Part shown: piece after piece, positions 25,621 through 34,440 of the stretch | How the letters are laid out: each line of letters begins with the position of its first letter | Numbering within the stretch: the stretch's first letter is position 1 | NCBI RefSeq assembly: GCF_001424665.1 | Contig: NZ_LMQS01000001.1 | Coordinates: 311,225-375,224 of the forward strand | DNA from: Methylophilus sp. Leaf416 | GTDB taxonomy: Bacteria > Pseudomonadota > Gammaproteobacteria > Burkholderiales > Methylophilaceae | DNA length: 64,000 bases | Direction of reading: 5' to 3' | Made by a program: the position numbers and the translations under genes | The notes under the pieces: model-generated | Databases searched by the model: none | The model's input: the letters and a program-made list of their open reading frames with translations, nothing else | What the model was told of the DNA's origin: nothing

Positions 25621-28197
25621 ATGCCAGTGATAGCCAAAGAACAACTCAAGCAGTGGCGTGAGTCGTTCCAGCGATCACAGCAACAGCTTGCTGCCGCTTA
25701 TCTGGCAAAACCTAATGCCAAAGTCCTGTTACAGCAAAATACCCGCCAGCTGGACCAGCTATTACGTGACATCTGTACCGCATTCGAATTACCCGCGACA
25801 GTCAGCCTGATCGCTGTCGGCGGCTATGGCCGTGGCGACATGTTCCCGCATTCAGATATCGACCTGCTGATTTTAATGCCGGAAGAGTGCCCTGCTGCTT
25901 TGCAAACCGAGATTGAATCGCTGATTGGCGCCTTGTGGGATATCGGCCTTAATATTGGTCACAGCGTACGTTCGCTGAGCGAGTGTCTGGCTGAAGCGCA
26001 ACTTGACGTGACGATTATGACCAACCTGCTGGAAGCACGCTGGCTCACAGGCCACAAGCCTGCTTTCAAAACCTTGATGCAATCATTGCATGCACAATTA
26101 GATAAACCGCGTTTCTTTGCGGAAAAGCTACGTGAGCAGCAAATCCGTTACTCAAAATTTCACGACACTGCTTACAACCTTGAACCAAACATCAAGGAAA
26201 GCCCGGGTGGCTTGCGTGATTTGCATATGATTTTATGGATAGCACAGAGTCAAGGACTAGGCCACGACTGGCAAGACCTGGTGCATACGGGTTTGCTCAG
26301 CCATGCACAGGCAAGACAACTCAAAAGCCACGAACGTTTACTGCAAAACTTGCGTATCCGCCTGCATTTGTTAGCCAAGCGACGCGAAGACCGGTTGGTG
26401 TTCGACTTCCAGAATACCCTGGCTGAACAAATGGGTTACCAGACCACTACGCAAAAACGCGCCAGCGAACAGTTGATGCAAGGCTTTTACCGAAGCGCCA
26501 AAGCCATCATTATCGAAAACGAAGTCTTGCTGAAGCTGATGCATGCGCGTGTCACTCCCCAGAATGAGCCTGCGACGGTCATTGATCAAGACTTTGTCCT
26601 GTCGCACGGCCTGCTAAGCGTACAAGCGCCTGACTTGTTTCAACTCAAGCCCGAGGCTATTTTGCGTTGTTTTCAGCTGCTACAGCAACACCCTGCCATC
26701 GCAGGATTCAGCGCGCCATTAGTCAGGGCGTTGCAGGCCGCGCAACCGTTGATTGACACCACGTTCCGTCAGCAATCGGTGAACAAGGCGTTATTCCTGC
26801 AAATTCTACAAGCCAAAGAAGGGGTCCACCGTAGCCTGCGGCGCATGAACCGCTACGGCATCCTGGGACGCTACATCCCTGTGTTTGGCCGCGTCATCGC
26901 GCAGATGCAGCATGATTTGTTTCATGTGTATACCGTGGATGAACACACCATGAATGTGTTGCGCAACCTGCGCCGCTTTGCAAAACCTGAGTTACGGCAT
27001 GAGTTTCCCTTGTGCAGCCAGTTATTTGCAGAATTTAGCCAACCGCATTTGCTTTACCTGGCAGCTATTTTCCATGACATAGCCAAAGGTCGTGGTGGCG
27101 ACCATTCTGTGCTTGGTACCATCGATGCCAAACGCTTCTGCCAAAAACATGGCTTACCCAAAGCAGACACTGAACTGGTCGCCTGGCTGGTTGAAGCACA
27201 CCTGAAACTCTCCAGTACTGCACAGAAAAGTGATTTATCTGACCCTGATGTGATTGAAGCTTTCGCAAGACTGGTAGGCTCGGAGTATCGCCTGACGGCT
27301 TTGTATTTACTCACGGTGGCCGATATTCGGGGCACCAGCCCGAATGTGTGGAATGCATGGAAAGCCAAATTGCTGGAAAGCCTGTTTTTACAAACACGCC
27401 GCGTATTGCAGCAATCATTGAATACCGACGCACAGCTAAGCCTGCGCAAGCAGGAAGTCCTGCAAAAACTCAGCAGCTTCAACATGAAAGAAGATTCAGT
27501 ACTGCCTTTGTGGCAAGCGTTCGGCGAAAGCTATTTCAACCGATTTGACAGTGATGAAATCGCCTGGCAAAGCCGCTTGCTCATCCCGCATATGCTGACT
27601 GAAACCGCTATTGTGCGCGCCAGACTCAGCCCCAAAGGCGATGGCATACAGGTCATGATTTATAGCCGGGACCAGAAAGAGATTTTTGCCCGTATTTGCC
27701 ATTTTTTCGACAGCATGCAATACAACATCGTACAGGCCAGAATCTACACCACCGCTCATGGCTATGCGCTGGATAACTTCATTGTGCTGGAGCCTGACAC
27801 GCATCAAATCAGCTACAACGGCTTGTTAAAGCATATTGAGCAAGGCCTGACCGAACAGCTTTCCGGCACCATAGCGATTCCAACGCCTATCCGGGGCCGC
27901 GTCAGCCGGCAGGTGAAACACATGCCATTAACCACGCAAATTTTCATTCGCCCTGCCAGTACGCACAACGACCAACAACAACAGTTTCAACAGCTGGATG
28001 TGATTGCCAATGACCGGCCTGGGTTACTTGCCTGTATGGCGCTGGCATTGCTACACAATGATGTCGCTTTGCACAATGCCAAAATTAACACCTTGGGCAA
28101 TCGGGTGGAAGATAGCTTTCTAATCTCAACCAGTGATGGAAAGCCACTTGATGATACTCAAATCGACGCATTGAAAGCGGCTTTTAGCGAGCTTTGA
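25621..28197 (+). CDS. glnD: Bifunctional [protein-PII] uridylyltransferase/UMP-removing enzyme
   Basis: 858-residue nitrogen sensor that uridylylates PII when glutamine is low and deuridylylates it when glutamine is high. The nucleotidyltransferase motif GGYGRGDMFPHSDIDLLIL lies near residues 67-85. GGLRDLHMILW marks the GlnD-type helical domain. The HD motif HDIAKGRGGDHS (about 485) gives the UMP-removing activity. Two C-terminal ACT domains (IARICHFFDSMQYNIVQARI region and VIANDRPGLLACMALALL) sense glutamine. It follows map in one operon. Confidence 0.97.
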   Translation: MPVIAKEQLKQWRESFQRSQQQLAAAYLAKPNAKVLLQQNTRQLDQLLRDICTAFELPATVSLIAVGGYGRGDMFPHSDIDLLILMPEECPAALQTEIESLIGALWDIGLNIGHSVRSLSECLAEAQLDVTIMTNLLEARWLTGHKPAFKTLMQSLHAQLDKPRFFAEKLREQQIRYSKFHDTAYNLEPNIKESPGGLRDLHMILWIAQSQGLGHDWQDLVHTGLLSHAQARQLKSHERLLQNLRIRLHLLAKRREDRLVFDFQNTLAEQMGYQTTTQKRASEQLMQGFYRSAKAIIIENEVLLKLMHARVTPQNEPATVIDQDFVLSHGLLSVQAPDLFQLKPEAILRCFQLLQQHPAIAGFSAPLVRALQAAQPLIDTTFRQQSVNKALFLQILQAKEGVHRSLRRMNRYGILGRYIPVFGRVIAQMQHDLFHVYTVDEHTMNVLRNLRRFAKPELRHEFPLCSQLFAEFSQPHLLYLAAIFHDIAKGRGGDHSVLGTIDAKRFCQKHGLPKADTELVAWLVEAHLKLSSTAQKSDLSDPDVIEAFARLVGSEYRLTALYLLTVADIRGTSPNVWNAWKAKLLESLFLQTRRVLQQSLNTDAQLSLRKQEVLQKLSSFNMKEDSVLPLWQAFGESYFNRFDSDEIAWQSRLLIPHMLTETAIVRARLSPKGDGIQVMIYSRDQKEIFARICHFFDSMQYNIVQARIYTTAHGYALDNFIVLEPDTHQISYNGLLKHIEQGLTEQLSGTIAIPTPIRGRVSRQVKHMPLTTQIFIRPASTHNDQQQQFQQLDVIANDRPGLLACMALALLHNDVALHNAKINTLGNRVEDSFLISTSDGKPLDDTQIDALKAAFSEL

Positions 28198-28473
28198 TAC
28201 TGTATACGGGATCACAGTAACTCACATACTCACCACATTCAACTGCATCCTACCCCTATCAATTTAGCCATCAAAAAACTACGAATTTCATAAAGTTAAA
28301 AAATTATCGTATAAATTATTTGGTTAAACATTTCTACATTACACATCAATATGAATGTGGCAAAAATACAAAAAAGATGAAATTCATTGCTGCTGAAGAC
28401 AGATCGGTCTAGCTTTATTTTTGCATTGCTTGCTATATTTTCAACCACTATAACTTATTATTTCTCGTGGTTA

Positions 28474-28965
28474 ATGACAACAATGAAAACAGCCCATCTC
28501 ATCGTATCCCTTGTTATCGCAGTATCTTCAATATCACTCTCACAAGCTGGCACATTAGGGATCGCGGCCGGTAGTTATGATTTCGACGGTTCGCATTCTG
28601 CCGCTGACTTTCGCCTGGAATATGAAGCTGATTCCAATATCTGGCTGGACAATCTGAAACCCTGGGCGGCTGTGCAGGCCACCACCGACGGCACTCTTTG
28701 GCTGGGAGGTGGATTGCTGTACGACTGGCAGTTTACTGAAACCTGGCATTTAAAACCCAGCCTGGGCGCCGGTTACTATAGCCGCGGCAGCAGCGATCTT
28801 GATCTGGGCCATCCGCTAGAGTTTCGTTCGCAATTGGAGATTGCCAAGGACATCAACGATCAACAAAGTCTTGGTCTTGCAGTCAGCCATTTGTCAAATG
28901 CCAATCTAGGTAATGAAAACCCTGGCGTTGAAGTATTAAGTGTTTATTGGCACTATAAATTCTAG
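28474..28965 (+). CDS. PagL-like lipid A 3-O-deacylase
   Basis: 163-residue outer membrane beta-barrel precursor. A signal peptide (MKTAHLIVSLVIAVSSISLSQA) precedes a short barrel with alternating aromatic strands, and ends in phenylalanine (VYWHYKF). The catalytic H-S and N motif of PagL is visible as VSHLSNANLGNENPG near the C terminus. PagL removes the 3-O-acyl chain of lipid A and lowers endotoxicity. Start codons at 28474 and 28483 are both possible; a TTG at 28387 was rejected because it places extra sequence before the signal peptide. About 275 bp of A+T-rich DNA before it holds no recognisable gene. Confidence 0.78.
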   Translation: MTTMKTAHLIVSLVIAVSSISLSQAGTLGIAAGSYDFDGSHSAADFRLEYEADSNIWLDNLKPWAAVQATTDGTLWLGGGLLYDWQFTETWHLKPSLGAGYYSRGSSDLDLGHPLEFRSQLEIAKDINDQQSLGLAVSHLSNANLGNENPGVEVLSVYWHYKF

Positions 28966-29075
28966 CCTTAATATATAGATAACACCGATTCATCAGCTTT
29001 ATCCCCATACTCACGCCAGCGACTTGTGACGAGCGGATGATTTAAACCCGATGATGGCTTAAAATATAGCCTCAC

Positions 29076-29951
29076 ATGTTTACTTATCCGCAACTCACTC
29101 CACTCGAACAAGCCAGTTTACCGAAACTGATTGCCCAACCAAGTGCTATCCCGAATAAATTTGAGGATAGTACGCATCAGCTGTTTTATTGCCAAACGGC
29201 GGATGGTGAAATGGTGTTGAAAGTTTGCAATCAGACGAATATAGGAAAATCTCACTTCTGGCTAGGCGCAAACCGTTTATTTGCCGCTGACTTTCCAAAC
29301 AGTTTGGGCACTATCCACTTAACGCACAATTTTTTGGAAAAAAACGGTGCGCTTACCGTACCTGATTTTGTCTCAGCAAGTAGCAATCGATTTGTAATCA
29401 GCCGTTTTTTAACCGGGGAAGATGTAAAACCGGAGCTTATCGGCGAGTTGTGGGTTATACAGTTAGCCGAACATATTGCAAAACTACACCAATTCACATG
29501 CGCCAGCTGGGGCAAGCTACATGCGCCGGAACTTTCTGCAACAGACTGGGCCAGTCGTTTACAAGAAACCCTAATTTTTTTGCTTGAGCAGCACGACGCG
29601 CCCATTGCTGAACCGTTACTGGCTGAAGTATTAGCGCAAGCAAAAAATATCCAGGAAATCGAATTCGTCCCCGTGATGTTGGATTTGCGTTGGGATCAGT
29701 TCCGTTGTTTAAGCAACAATGATCTGGCGCTGATTGATCTTGATGCGTTCGTGATCGCGCCACGTGCACTGGACCTGGTGTTGATTGAATATGTATTAAC
29801 ACCCGCGCAATTGGCTTTATTTAAGCAACATTATACTCAAACGCATAGCTGGCCTGACCACACTGCCAATACACCCTGCTACCAGCTACTGTTATTTTTG
29901 ATGAATATACTGGGTGAAACTGATTTGGCAAAGTGGATGCAGCGTATATAA
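29076..29951 (+). CDS. APH-family phosphotransferase, candidate thiamine kinase
   Basis: 291-residue aminoglycoside-phosphotransferase-like kinase. An N-lobe Lys (MVLKVCNQT), a helical AEHIAKLHQF segment and a C-lobe catalytic region VMLDLRWDQF followed by LALIDLDAFVIAPRALDLV can be aligned to the family. The usual HxDxxxxN loop is changed: the His is Leu and the Asn is Gln, while the catalytic Asp and the metal-binding Asp remain. It is convergent with the PnuC-type gene of the TPP-riboswitch operon. ThiK, the bacterial thiamine kinase, belongs to this fold, so thiamine phosphorylation is a reasonable but unproven role. Confidence 0.65.
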   Translation: MFTYPQLTPLEQASLPKLIAQPSAIPNKFEDSTHQLFYCQTADGEMVLKVCNQTNIGKSHFWLGANRLFAADFPNSLGTIHLTHNFLEKNGALTVPDFVSASSNRFVISRFLTGEDVKPELIGELWVIQLAEHIAKLHQFTCASWGKLHAPELSATDWASRLQETLIFLLEQHDAPIAEPLLAEVLAQAKNIQEIEFVPVMLDLRWDQFRCLSNNDLALIDLDAFVIAPRALDLVLIEYVLTPAQLALFKQHYTQTHSWPDHTANTPCYQLLLFLMNILGETDLAKWMQRI

Positions 29952-29978
29952 ATCAATCACTTTTATCGCCTTTAGCAT

Positions 29979-30587
29979 TCAAGCTTGTTGCCGGTAAAGC
30001 TTTACCCAACTGATAAAGCCTACAATTGCCAGGATAGTGTTAAGAACAAATAAAGCGGCAGTAGCGTAATAGCCTGTTTGAATATACAAAAGCGTGGCAG
30101 CGCCATCAATCACCGCCCAATATAGCCAGTTCTCCAACACCTTCCTGGCGATCAGCCAGGTATTCATTACAGAAAAAACCGTCGTATACGCATCCAAGAC
30201 AGGGCTTTGCGATTGTCCGCTTTTTTGCAAATAGGCACTTACCAAAGCACTCACGACCACGCCGACAGCAATAAAACCAACATGCCAAAGCCAGGGCCAA
30301 CGGCTGATCGATAACGTGTCAGTTTGCTTGCCATGTGTATGCCATAGCCAAAAACCATAAATAGCCATACCCATATAATAAAAATTCAGCAGCGCCTGCA
30401 TGGGAAGCTGACCTTCCCAAAACAGTGCGGTGTATACCAGCGTGCTTAAGAAAGCAAACAGCCAGCACCATTGCGACTCTTTTGCAGCAAGCAGAATATA
30501 GGCAACGCCCATTAAAGCAGCAGCAATTTCCCAAGAGGACATTTGCTGAAATGCATTCAGGACAGGCTGAAAGTTATCTTGGTTCAT
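29979..30587 (-). CDS. pnuT: PnuC-family vitamin transporter, probably PnuT (thiamine)
   Basis: 202-residue membrane protein with seven or so helices. The family signature WEIAAALMGVAYILLAAKESQWCW and the later NTWLIARKVLENWLYWAVIDG (split here by role) match PnuC transporters, whose W-x3-WxxxN region binds the vitamin. PnuC-family carriers work by facilitated diffusion, with metabolic trapping by a kinase. The operon starts with a TPP riboswitch and includes a thiamine-binding protein, so thiamine is the likely substrate rather than nicotinamide riboside. It is the last gene of the operon. Confidence 0.85.
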   Translation of the reverse strand: MNQDNFQPVLNAFQQMSSWEIAAALMGVAYILLAAKESQWCWLFAFLSTLVYTALFWEGQLPMQALLNFYYMGMAIYGFWLWHTHGKQTDTLSISRWPWLWHVGFIAVGVVVSALVSAYLQKSGQSQSPVLDAYTTVFSVMNTWLIARKVLENWLYWAVIDGAATLLYIQTGYYATAALFVLNTILAIVGFISWVKLYRQQA

Positions 30588-30622
30588 GGCTGGAAAGCAC
30601 CTAAGAAGTTAACAAATGGTGG

Positions 30623-30883
30623 CTATACATCAACAACATCAGCCCTGTCAGTGCCTATAAACTTCATTACAAACACACTGTGCGGTATCGCATTAAACAC
30701 GGCTTCCATTTCAGCATCGAGGCAATCCATCACTTCGCGGTATTCACCAAATACTTGCGTAGCCAGGCTGTTGCGCTTTACCACCAGGTTTGGATTGGCT
30801 TCTAGTTTGTTGATAAACTCCAGAATGGGTTCTACATAGCCCTCGGTTAAAGGGTATAAACTGATATCGACTGAAATACGCAT
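30623..30883 (-). CDS. YkoF-like thiamine-binding protein
   Basis: 86-residue single-domain protein with the YkoF/MTH1187 (Thiamine_BP) fold pattern: MRISVDISLYPLTEGYVEPI, then LATQVFGEYREVMDCLDAEM and VFVMKFIGTDRA. There is no signal peptide, so it acts in the cytoplasm. YkoF binds thiamine or its pyrimidine moiety, HMP. It sits between the TonB-dependent receptor and PnuT genes downstream of the TPP riboswitch and follows AAAGGAGAAGTAA. It may buffer imported thiamine or pass it on to a kinase. Confidence 0.8.
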   Translation of the reverse strand: MRISVDISLYPLTEGYVEPILEFINKLEANPNLVVKRNSLATQVFGEYREVMDCLDAEMEAVFNAIPHSVFVMKFIGTDRADVVDV

Positions 30884-30934
30884 TTACTTCTCCTTTAAAT
30901 CCAGCGGGCTATAAAAGCCCAGCCAGAATGTTAT

Positions 30935-33034
30935 TTAGTAGTCATAACTCACAGTCACGCCAGCGACGCGTGGCTCGGCAAACTGAACGTATTTTTCTTT
31001 TACATCACTACCGCCATTAGCTGGATTGTTATCAAAGTAAAACCCCCGCGTGGCATAGTCTTTATCAAATAAGTTTCTGACCCATACCCGCACTTTGTAA
31101 TGCCCATGTTTGTAATCTGCAGCTGCATTCACAATCGCATAGGCGCTAGATTTTGTATTATTACTGTCTGAAAAGTAAAAGCTATCTTTGCCTTCCACAT
31201 TGGCACGTAGTGTCCACGCATCATTTACATAATATTCAGAGCCTAAATTGAAGGTGTATTTAGGAGCGTGTGCGACCTGGCGACCATCGAAATTGACGCC
31301 ATTGACGGAGCGTTTATCAAAGGTGGCATCAAGCAGACCCAGTGCGCCTAGTACACGCAGATTGTCAGTGATGAACCAGTCCAGACTCCCTTCAAGGCCT
31401 TGATGGGTAGCATTTGAGGTATTGCCAGTAAAATCAACAAATTGCACACCTGTATCTCTGGAGTTGTCTACTTGTGCATTACGTCTATCGGTGTAAAAAA
31501 CCGCCAAAGCAGTTTTTAATCGCTTATCGAACCAGCTGGATTTCAGGCCCACCTCTATACCTAGATTGTATTCAGTATCAAAAGCCAGCAAATTGTTTGG
31601 CAATCTCGCGTCATTATTCACTCCACCTGATTTGTAGCCACGAGAGAATGTGGTGTAAATTAAATGGTCTTGGTTTGCCTGATAATTTAGGCCAACCTTA
31701 CCACCATACAGACCTTCATTCTGGTTAATCTTCAAGGCATTAGAGTCAGTGTATCTCGCTTTAAAATACTCAACCCGCGCACCGGTTATCAGAGTCAGTT
31801 TATCGGTCAAATGTGTATCGAGCTGACTGTAAATAGCCGTATTTTGTGTGTTGTAATCGCCATTTCTGAGCGTGGTGCCAAAGATACCAAAATCAGAATT
31901 TTGCTTAAAGGCTTCATCTTGATCCAAGAAATAAATGCCCACTGTCCAATCTGTAGAGTCGTTAAAAATGCGGCCAGCTCTATCTGACAGTGCACGCAGC
32001 TCAAACGAATAGTTTTCACGGTGCCTATCATACCGTTCAAACCCGTTGTAAGCGTCACCGGCATCAGGAGATAATGCAGTAGCGTACTGCCCAGCATATC
32101 CCCAGTCCGCATCATAACTATAAACAATATCGCTTTTTAGATAAGTTGCTTCCGATTGCACAATCACCGCGTCAGAAGCTTGCCAGTTGCCTTTAAGTGC
32201 AAACGCATTAGTGAGCTGTTTATCTTGCCCAGGCTGGTCAGAGAGGCTGTGACGGCTGTTATTGAGTGTAAAAGCGTCATAGCCATTATTAATATCCAAG
32301 TGGGTATAACTTAAGTCAAATGTTAAATCGTCAGTGGCTAATAATCTTAGTTTGCCGCGGAAAGTGAGCTCATCCTGGTTTTGTGTATTGTCGCGATTCA
32401 AAAAATCGTTGTTCATATAGCCATCTGACTTGTGGCTGTAAATGGAGGCACGGCCTAATAACTTATCTTCAACCAATGTGCCACCTACTGCGACACCAAA
32501 ATTGCGCGTGTTATATTCCGCTAAGCCGGATTCAGCCCGCAGGGAAAACTCTTTTGTGGGTGCTTTACTACGCATATTGATCGTACCGGCCAGGCCATTG
32601 GTACCAAATTTGGTACCTTGCGGACCGCGCAAGATTTCAATCGAATCGATATCAAACAAGGTGGCTGCGCCACCCGTACGGCTAAAATCCACCCCGTCAA
32701 TCACCAGGCCAACCGATGGATTGAGCGGCGCACTGAATTGGCTAGTTGCACCCATGCCACGAATTTGAAAAAACTGACCGCGCGAAGCACCACTGGACAA
32801 GTTCACATTCGGGGCCAAGCCCAAGACTTCTTCCAGATGCTGCGCGCCGCGTGACTCTATAGTTTCTTTATCAATCTCGGTCAGGCTTACCGCTGTTTTG
32901 TCTGCAGTGCTTGGACGAAAATCCGCGCTTACCACCACATCAGGGAGTTTGACTGCCTCCTCGTCTTTTGCGGCATACACCGGGGAGGTCAGTAAAAGCC
33001 CGATCAGGGACAATGGTTTTGTAATCGGTTTCAT
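30935..33034 (-). CDS. TonB-dependent outer membrane receptor, probable thiamine receptor
   Basis: 699-residue receptor. A signal peptide ends near VYA; a plug domain follows, with VSLTEIDKETIESRG, NVNLSSGASRGQFFQIRGMG and GPQGTKFGTNGLAGTINMRS. A 22-strand barrel then runs to a C-terminal aromatic residue (VAGVTVSYDY). The plug carries the TonB-box region near PDVVVSA. The TPP riboswitch about 110 bp upstream and the two following genes point to thiamine or a thiamine precursor as ligand. The substrate is inferred only from this context. The start follows AGAAAGGATTTTC. Confidence 0.88.
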   Translation of the reverse strand: MKPITKPLSLIGLLLTSPVYAAKDEEAVKLPDVVVSADFRPSTADKTAVSLTEIDKETIESRGAQHLEEVLGLAPNVNLSSGASRGQFFQIRGMGATSQFSAPLNPSVGLVIDGVDFSRTGGAATLFDIDSIEILRGPQGTKFGTNGLAGTINMRSKAPTKEFSLRAESGLAEYNTRNFGVAVGGTLVEDKLLGRASIYSHKSDGYMNNDFLNRDNTQNQDELTFRGKLRLLATDDLTFDLSYTHLDINNGYDAFTLNNSRHSLSDQPGQDKQLTNAFALKGNWQASDAVIVQSEATYLKSDIVYSYDADWGYAGQYATALSPDAGDAYNGFERYDRHRENYSFELRALSDRAGRIFNDSTDWTVGIYFLDQDEAFKQNSDFGIFGTTLRNGDYNTQNTAIYSQLDTHLTDKLTLITGARVEYFKARYTDSNALKINQNEGLYGGKVGLNYQANQDHLIYTTFSRGYKSGGVNNDARLPNNLLAFDTEYNLGIEVGLKSSWFDKRLKTALAVFYTDRRNAQVDNSRDTGVQFVDFTGNTSNATHQGLEGSLDWFITDNLRVLGALGLLDATFDKRSVNGVNFDGRQVAHAPKYTFNLGSEYYVNDAWTLRANVEGKDSFYFSDSNNTKSSAYAIVNAAADYKHGHYKVRVWVRNLFDKDYATRGFYFDNNPANGGSDVKEKYVQFAEPRVAGVTVSYDY

Positions 33035-33094
33035 GAAAATCCTTTCTATAAGACATATAAAAAGGACAGGGGGAGAGTGACAATGACGTGAGTA

Positions 33095-33117
33095 GGTTTG
33101 TTGAGGGACAACAAACC
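33095..33117 (-). promoter_or_regulatory. Hairpin between TPP riboswitch and receptor gene
   Basis: GGTTTGTTG, loop TCCCT, CAACAAACC: a perfect 9-bp stem in the leader. The leftward sequence TGTCCCT at its loop is complementary to AGGGACA in the 3' strand of the riboswitch core, so the two structures exclude each other. No T-run follows directly. It is a candidate part of the expression platform. Confidence 0.5.
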
Positions 33118-33142
33118 AAAAACATTTGCGTTGTAGATGCTC

Positions 33143-33229
33143 TGCCTGTCCCTACGCCAGCATTATCTGGGTCAGGTTCATTGGGTTTCTCACTTGCGCG
33201 AGATCTCAGGTGTTAGCCACCCCAAGGCG
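33143..33229 (-). promoter_or_regulatory. TPP riboswitch (thi-box)
   Basis: The leftward strand shows the conserved TPP riboswitch core in order: GGGGTG near the 5' P1 stem, CACCTGAGA, ACCC, GAACCTGA, then GATAATGC and GGCGTAGGGA. The ends GCCTTGG and ACAGGC can form P1. It stands before the TonB-dependent receptor, thiamine-binding protein and PnuT genes and should shut them off when TPP is abundant. TPP control of such transport genes is well known. Confidence 0.95.
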
Positions 33230-33355
33230 ATTTGATTTTTCAATCAGGATGAGATTGTAGGTTGATATCGATTACTTTGCTAGAGAGTGATGCTGTATTG
33301 CGTTTAAATACTCTGCATACTTTGCAAAATTTAAAGATAAAGCTTGATTCAAAAC

Positions 33356-33382
33356 AAAAAGCCCTGCGATGCAGGGCTTTTT
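33356..33382 (-). terminator. Terminator after the cupin gene
   Basis: AAAAAGCCCTGC, loop GAT, GCAGGGCTTTTT. A 12-bp stem with tracts on both sides; it follows the leftward cupin gene and could also work in the other direction. Confidence 0.88.
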
Positions 33383-33407
33383 ATTGAATACTTGCTACTA
33401 CAATCTA

Positions 33408-33683
33408 TTAGAAATGTTTGTAGTGTTTTTTCAGTTGCTTCACAACTTCCCACTGGGATTTCAGGCCTTTTGGAAACTCAACGTAGTCACCAGCTTTGAT
33501 TGTTACTGTGTCGCCACCTTGTGGAGTCACTTTGAATTCGCCTTCCAATACGTAAGCTTTTTCAGTCGCAGTGAAATCCAGAGGGAATTTTGAAGGTGCG
33601 CAATCCCAGGTATTCCAGCTTTTTACGCCCAGGTCTTTCAATTTTTCTTCAGATGGATTGTGGTCGATGATGATTTGAGTCAT
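33408..33683 (-). CDS. Small cupin-fold protein
   Basis: 91-residue single cupin of the DUF861 (ureidoglycine aminohydrolase-like) type. Motifs are WDCAPSKFPLDFTATEKAYVLEGEFKV and DTVTIKAGDYVEFPKG, giving a compact beta barrel. Glu and other polar residues of cupin motif 1 remain, but the usual paired metal-binding His residues are not obvious, so metal binding is uncertain. No pathway is suggested by its neighbours (a tRNA gene and def). It is probably monocistronic. Confidence 0.8.
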   Translation of the reverse strand: MTQIIIDHNPSEEKLKDLGVKSWNTWDCAPSKFPLDFTATEKAYVLEGEFKVTPQGGDTVTIKAGDYVEFPKGLKSQWEVVKQLKKHYKHF

Positions 33684-33721
33684 GACATATTCCTTAATAA
33701 ATTAAAGTGATTATAAAACTT

Positions 33722-33750
33722 TAAATAGAAATGCCGCATTTATGCGGCAT
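33722..33750 (-). terminator. Probable terminator of tRNA-Ser
   Basis: ATGCCGCATAAATGCGGCAT forms a tight stem 10 nt after the encoded CCA end and is followed by TTCTATTT. The T-run is imperfect, so termination may be partial. Confidence 0.65.
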
Positions 33751-33759
33751 CTTGGTAAC

Positions 33760-33849
33760 TGGCGGAAGAGGTGAGATTCGAACTCACGGAGGGCGTGAAC
33801 CCTCGACAGTTTTCAAGACTGTAGCATTAAACCGCTCTGCCACTCTTCC
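33760..33849 (-). tRNA. tRNA-Ser (anticodon UGA)
   Basis: Leftward 90-nt tRNA including an encoded CCA end. Acceptor stem GGAAGAG/CTCTTCC, discriminator G, and an anticodon loop CTTGAAA with anticodon TGA. A long variable arm (GAGGGTTCACGCCCTC) and a TTCGAAT T-loop are as expected for a class II serine tRNA reading UCA codons. It is located between def and the cupin gene. Confidence 0.96.
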
Positions 33850-33873
33850 GGAAGGCAGAATTATAGCAAACAA

Positions 33874-34407
33874 TCAGTCGTCTGGAAGTGTTATTCCAGG
33901 AAAAAGTACATCATTAAAGCCAAATTTTGTTAGATCGCGGATACGCATGGGGTAAAGTATGCCAAAAAGATGATCACATTCGTGCTGCACTACCCTTGCA
34001 TGGAAACCGCTGACAGTGCGATCAATCACGTTACCTTGCGGGTCAAAACCTTTATAACGTAAATGCTGAAACCTTGGAACAATCCCTCGCATCCCAGGTA
34101 CCGACAAGCAACCTTCCCAGCCATCTTCCTCTTCGTTTCCAACAGGTATGAGCTCAGGATTAATCAGGATGGTAAATGGCACTTCCTCAGCATCCGGGTA
34201 ACGCGGATTTTTGCCGACACCGAACATGACCACCTGCAGACTCACGCCAATTTGAGGCGCGGCAATCCCGGCACCATTCATCTCGGTCATGGTGTCATGC
34301 ATGTCTTGTATTAATGCATGCAAGTCTGTTGTATCAAACTCGGTGACTTTTTCAGCCACTTGATACAACACCGGGTCGCCCATTCTGAGCACTGGTTTAA
34401 TAGCCAT
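33874..34407 (-). CDS. def: Peptide deformylase
   Basis: 177-residue metalloenzyme removing the N-formyl group from nascent proteins. The three family motifs are present: [19 protein letters not shown] (metal-ligand Cys) and QHECDHLFG (two His ligands and catalytic Glu). The third motif has Cys where most enzymes have Ile or Leu after the Glu, a conservative change. It does not neighbour fmt, so this may be one of several paralogues. The MTA phosphorylase gene lies just upstream. Confidence 0.94.
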   Translation of the reverse strand: MAIKPVLRMGDPVLYQVAEKVTEFDTTDLHALIQDMHDTMTEMNGAGIAAPQIGVSLQVVMFGVGKNPRYPDAEEVPFTILINPELIPVGNEEEDGWEGCLSVPGMRGIVPRFQHLRYKGFDPQGNVIDRTVSGFHARVVQHECDHLFGILYPMRIRDLTKFGFNDVLFPGITLPDD

Positions 34408-34440
34408 GATCAGGCTCCATTACATATATCGAAAAATAGA

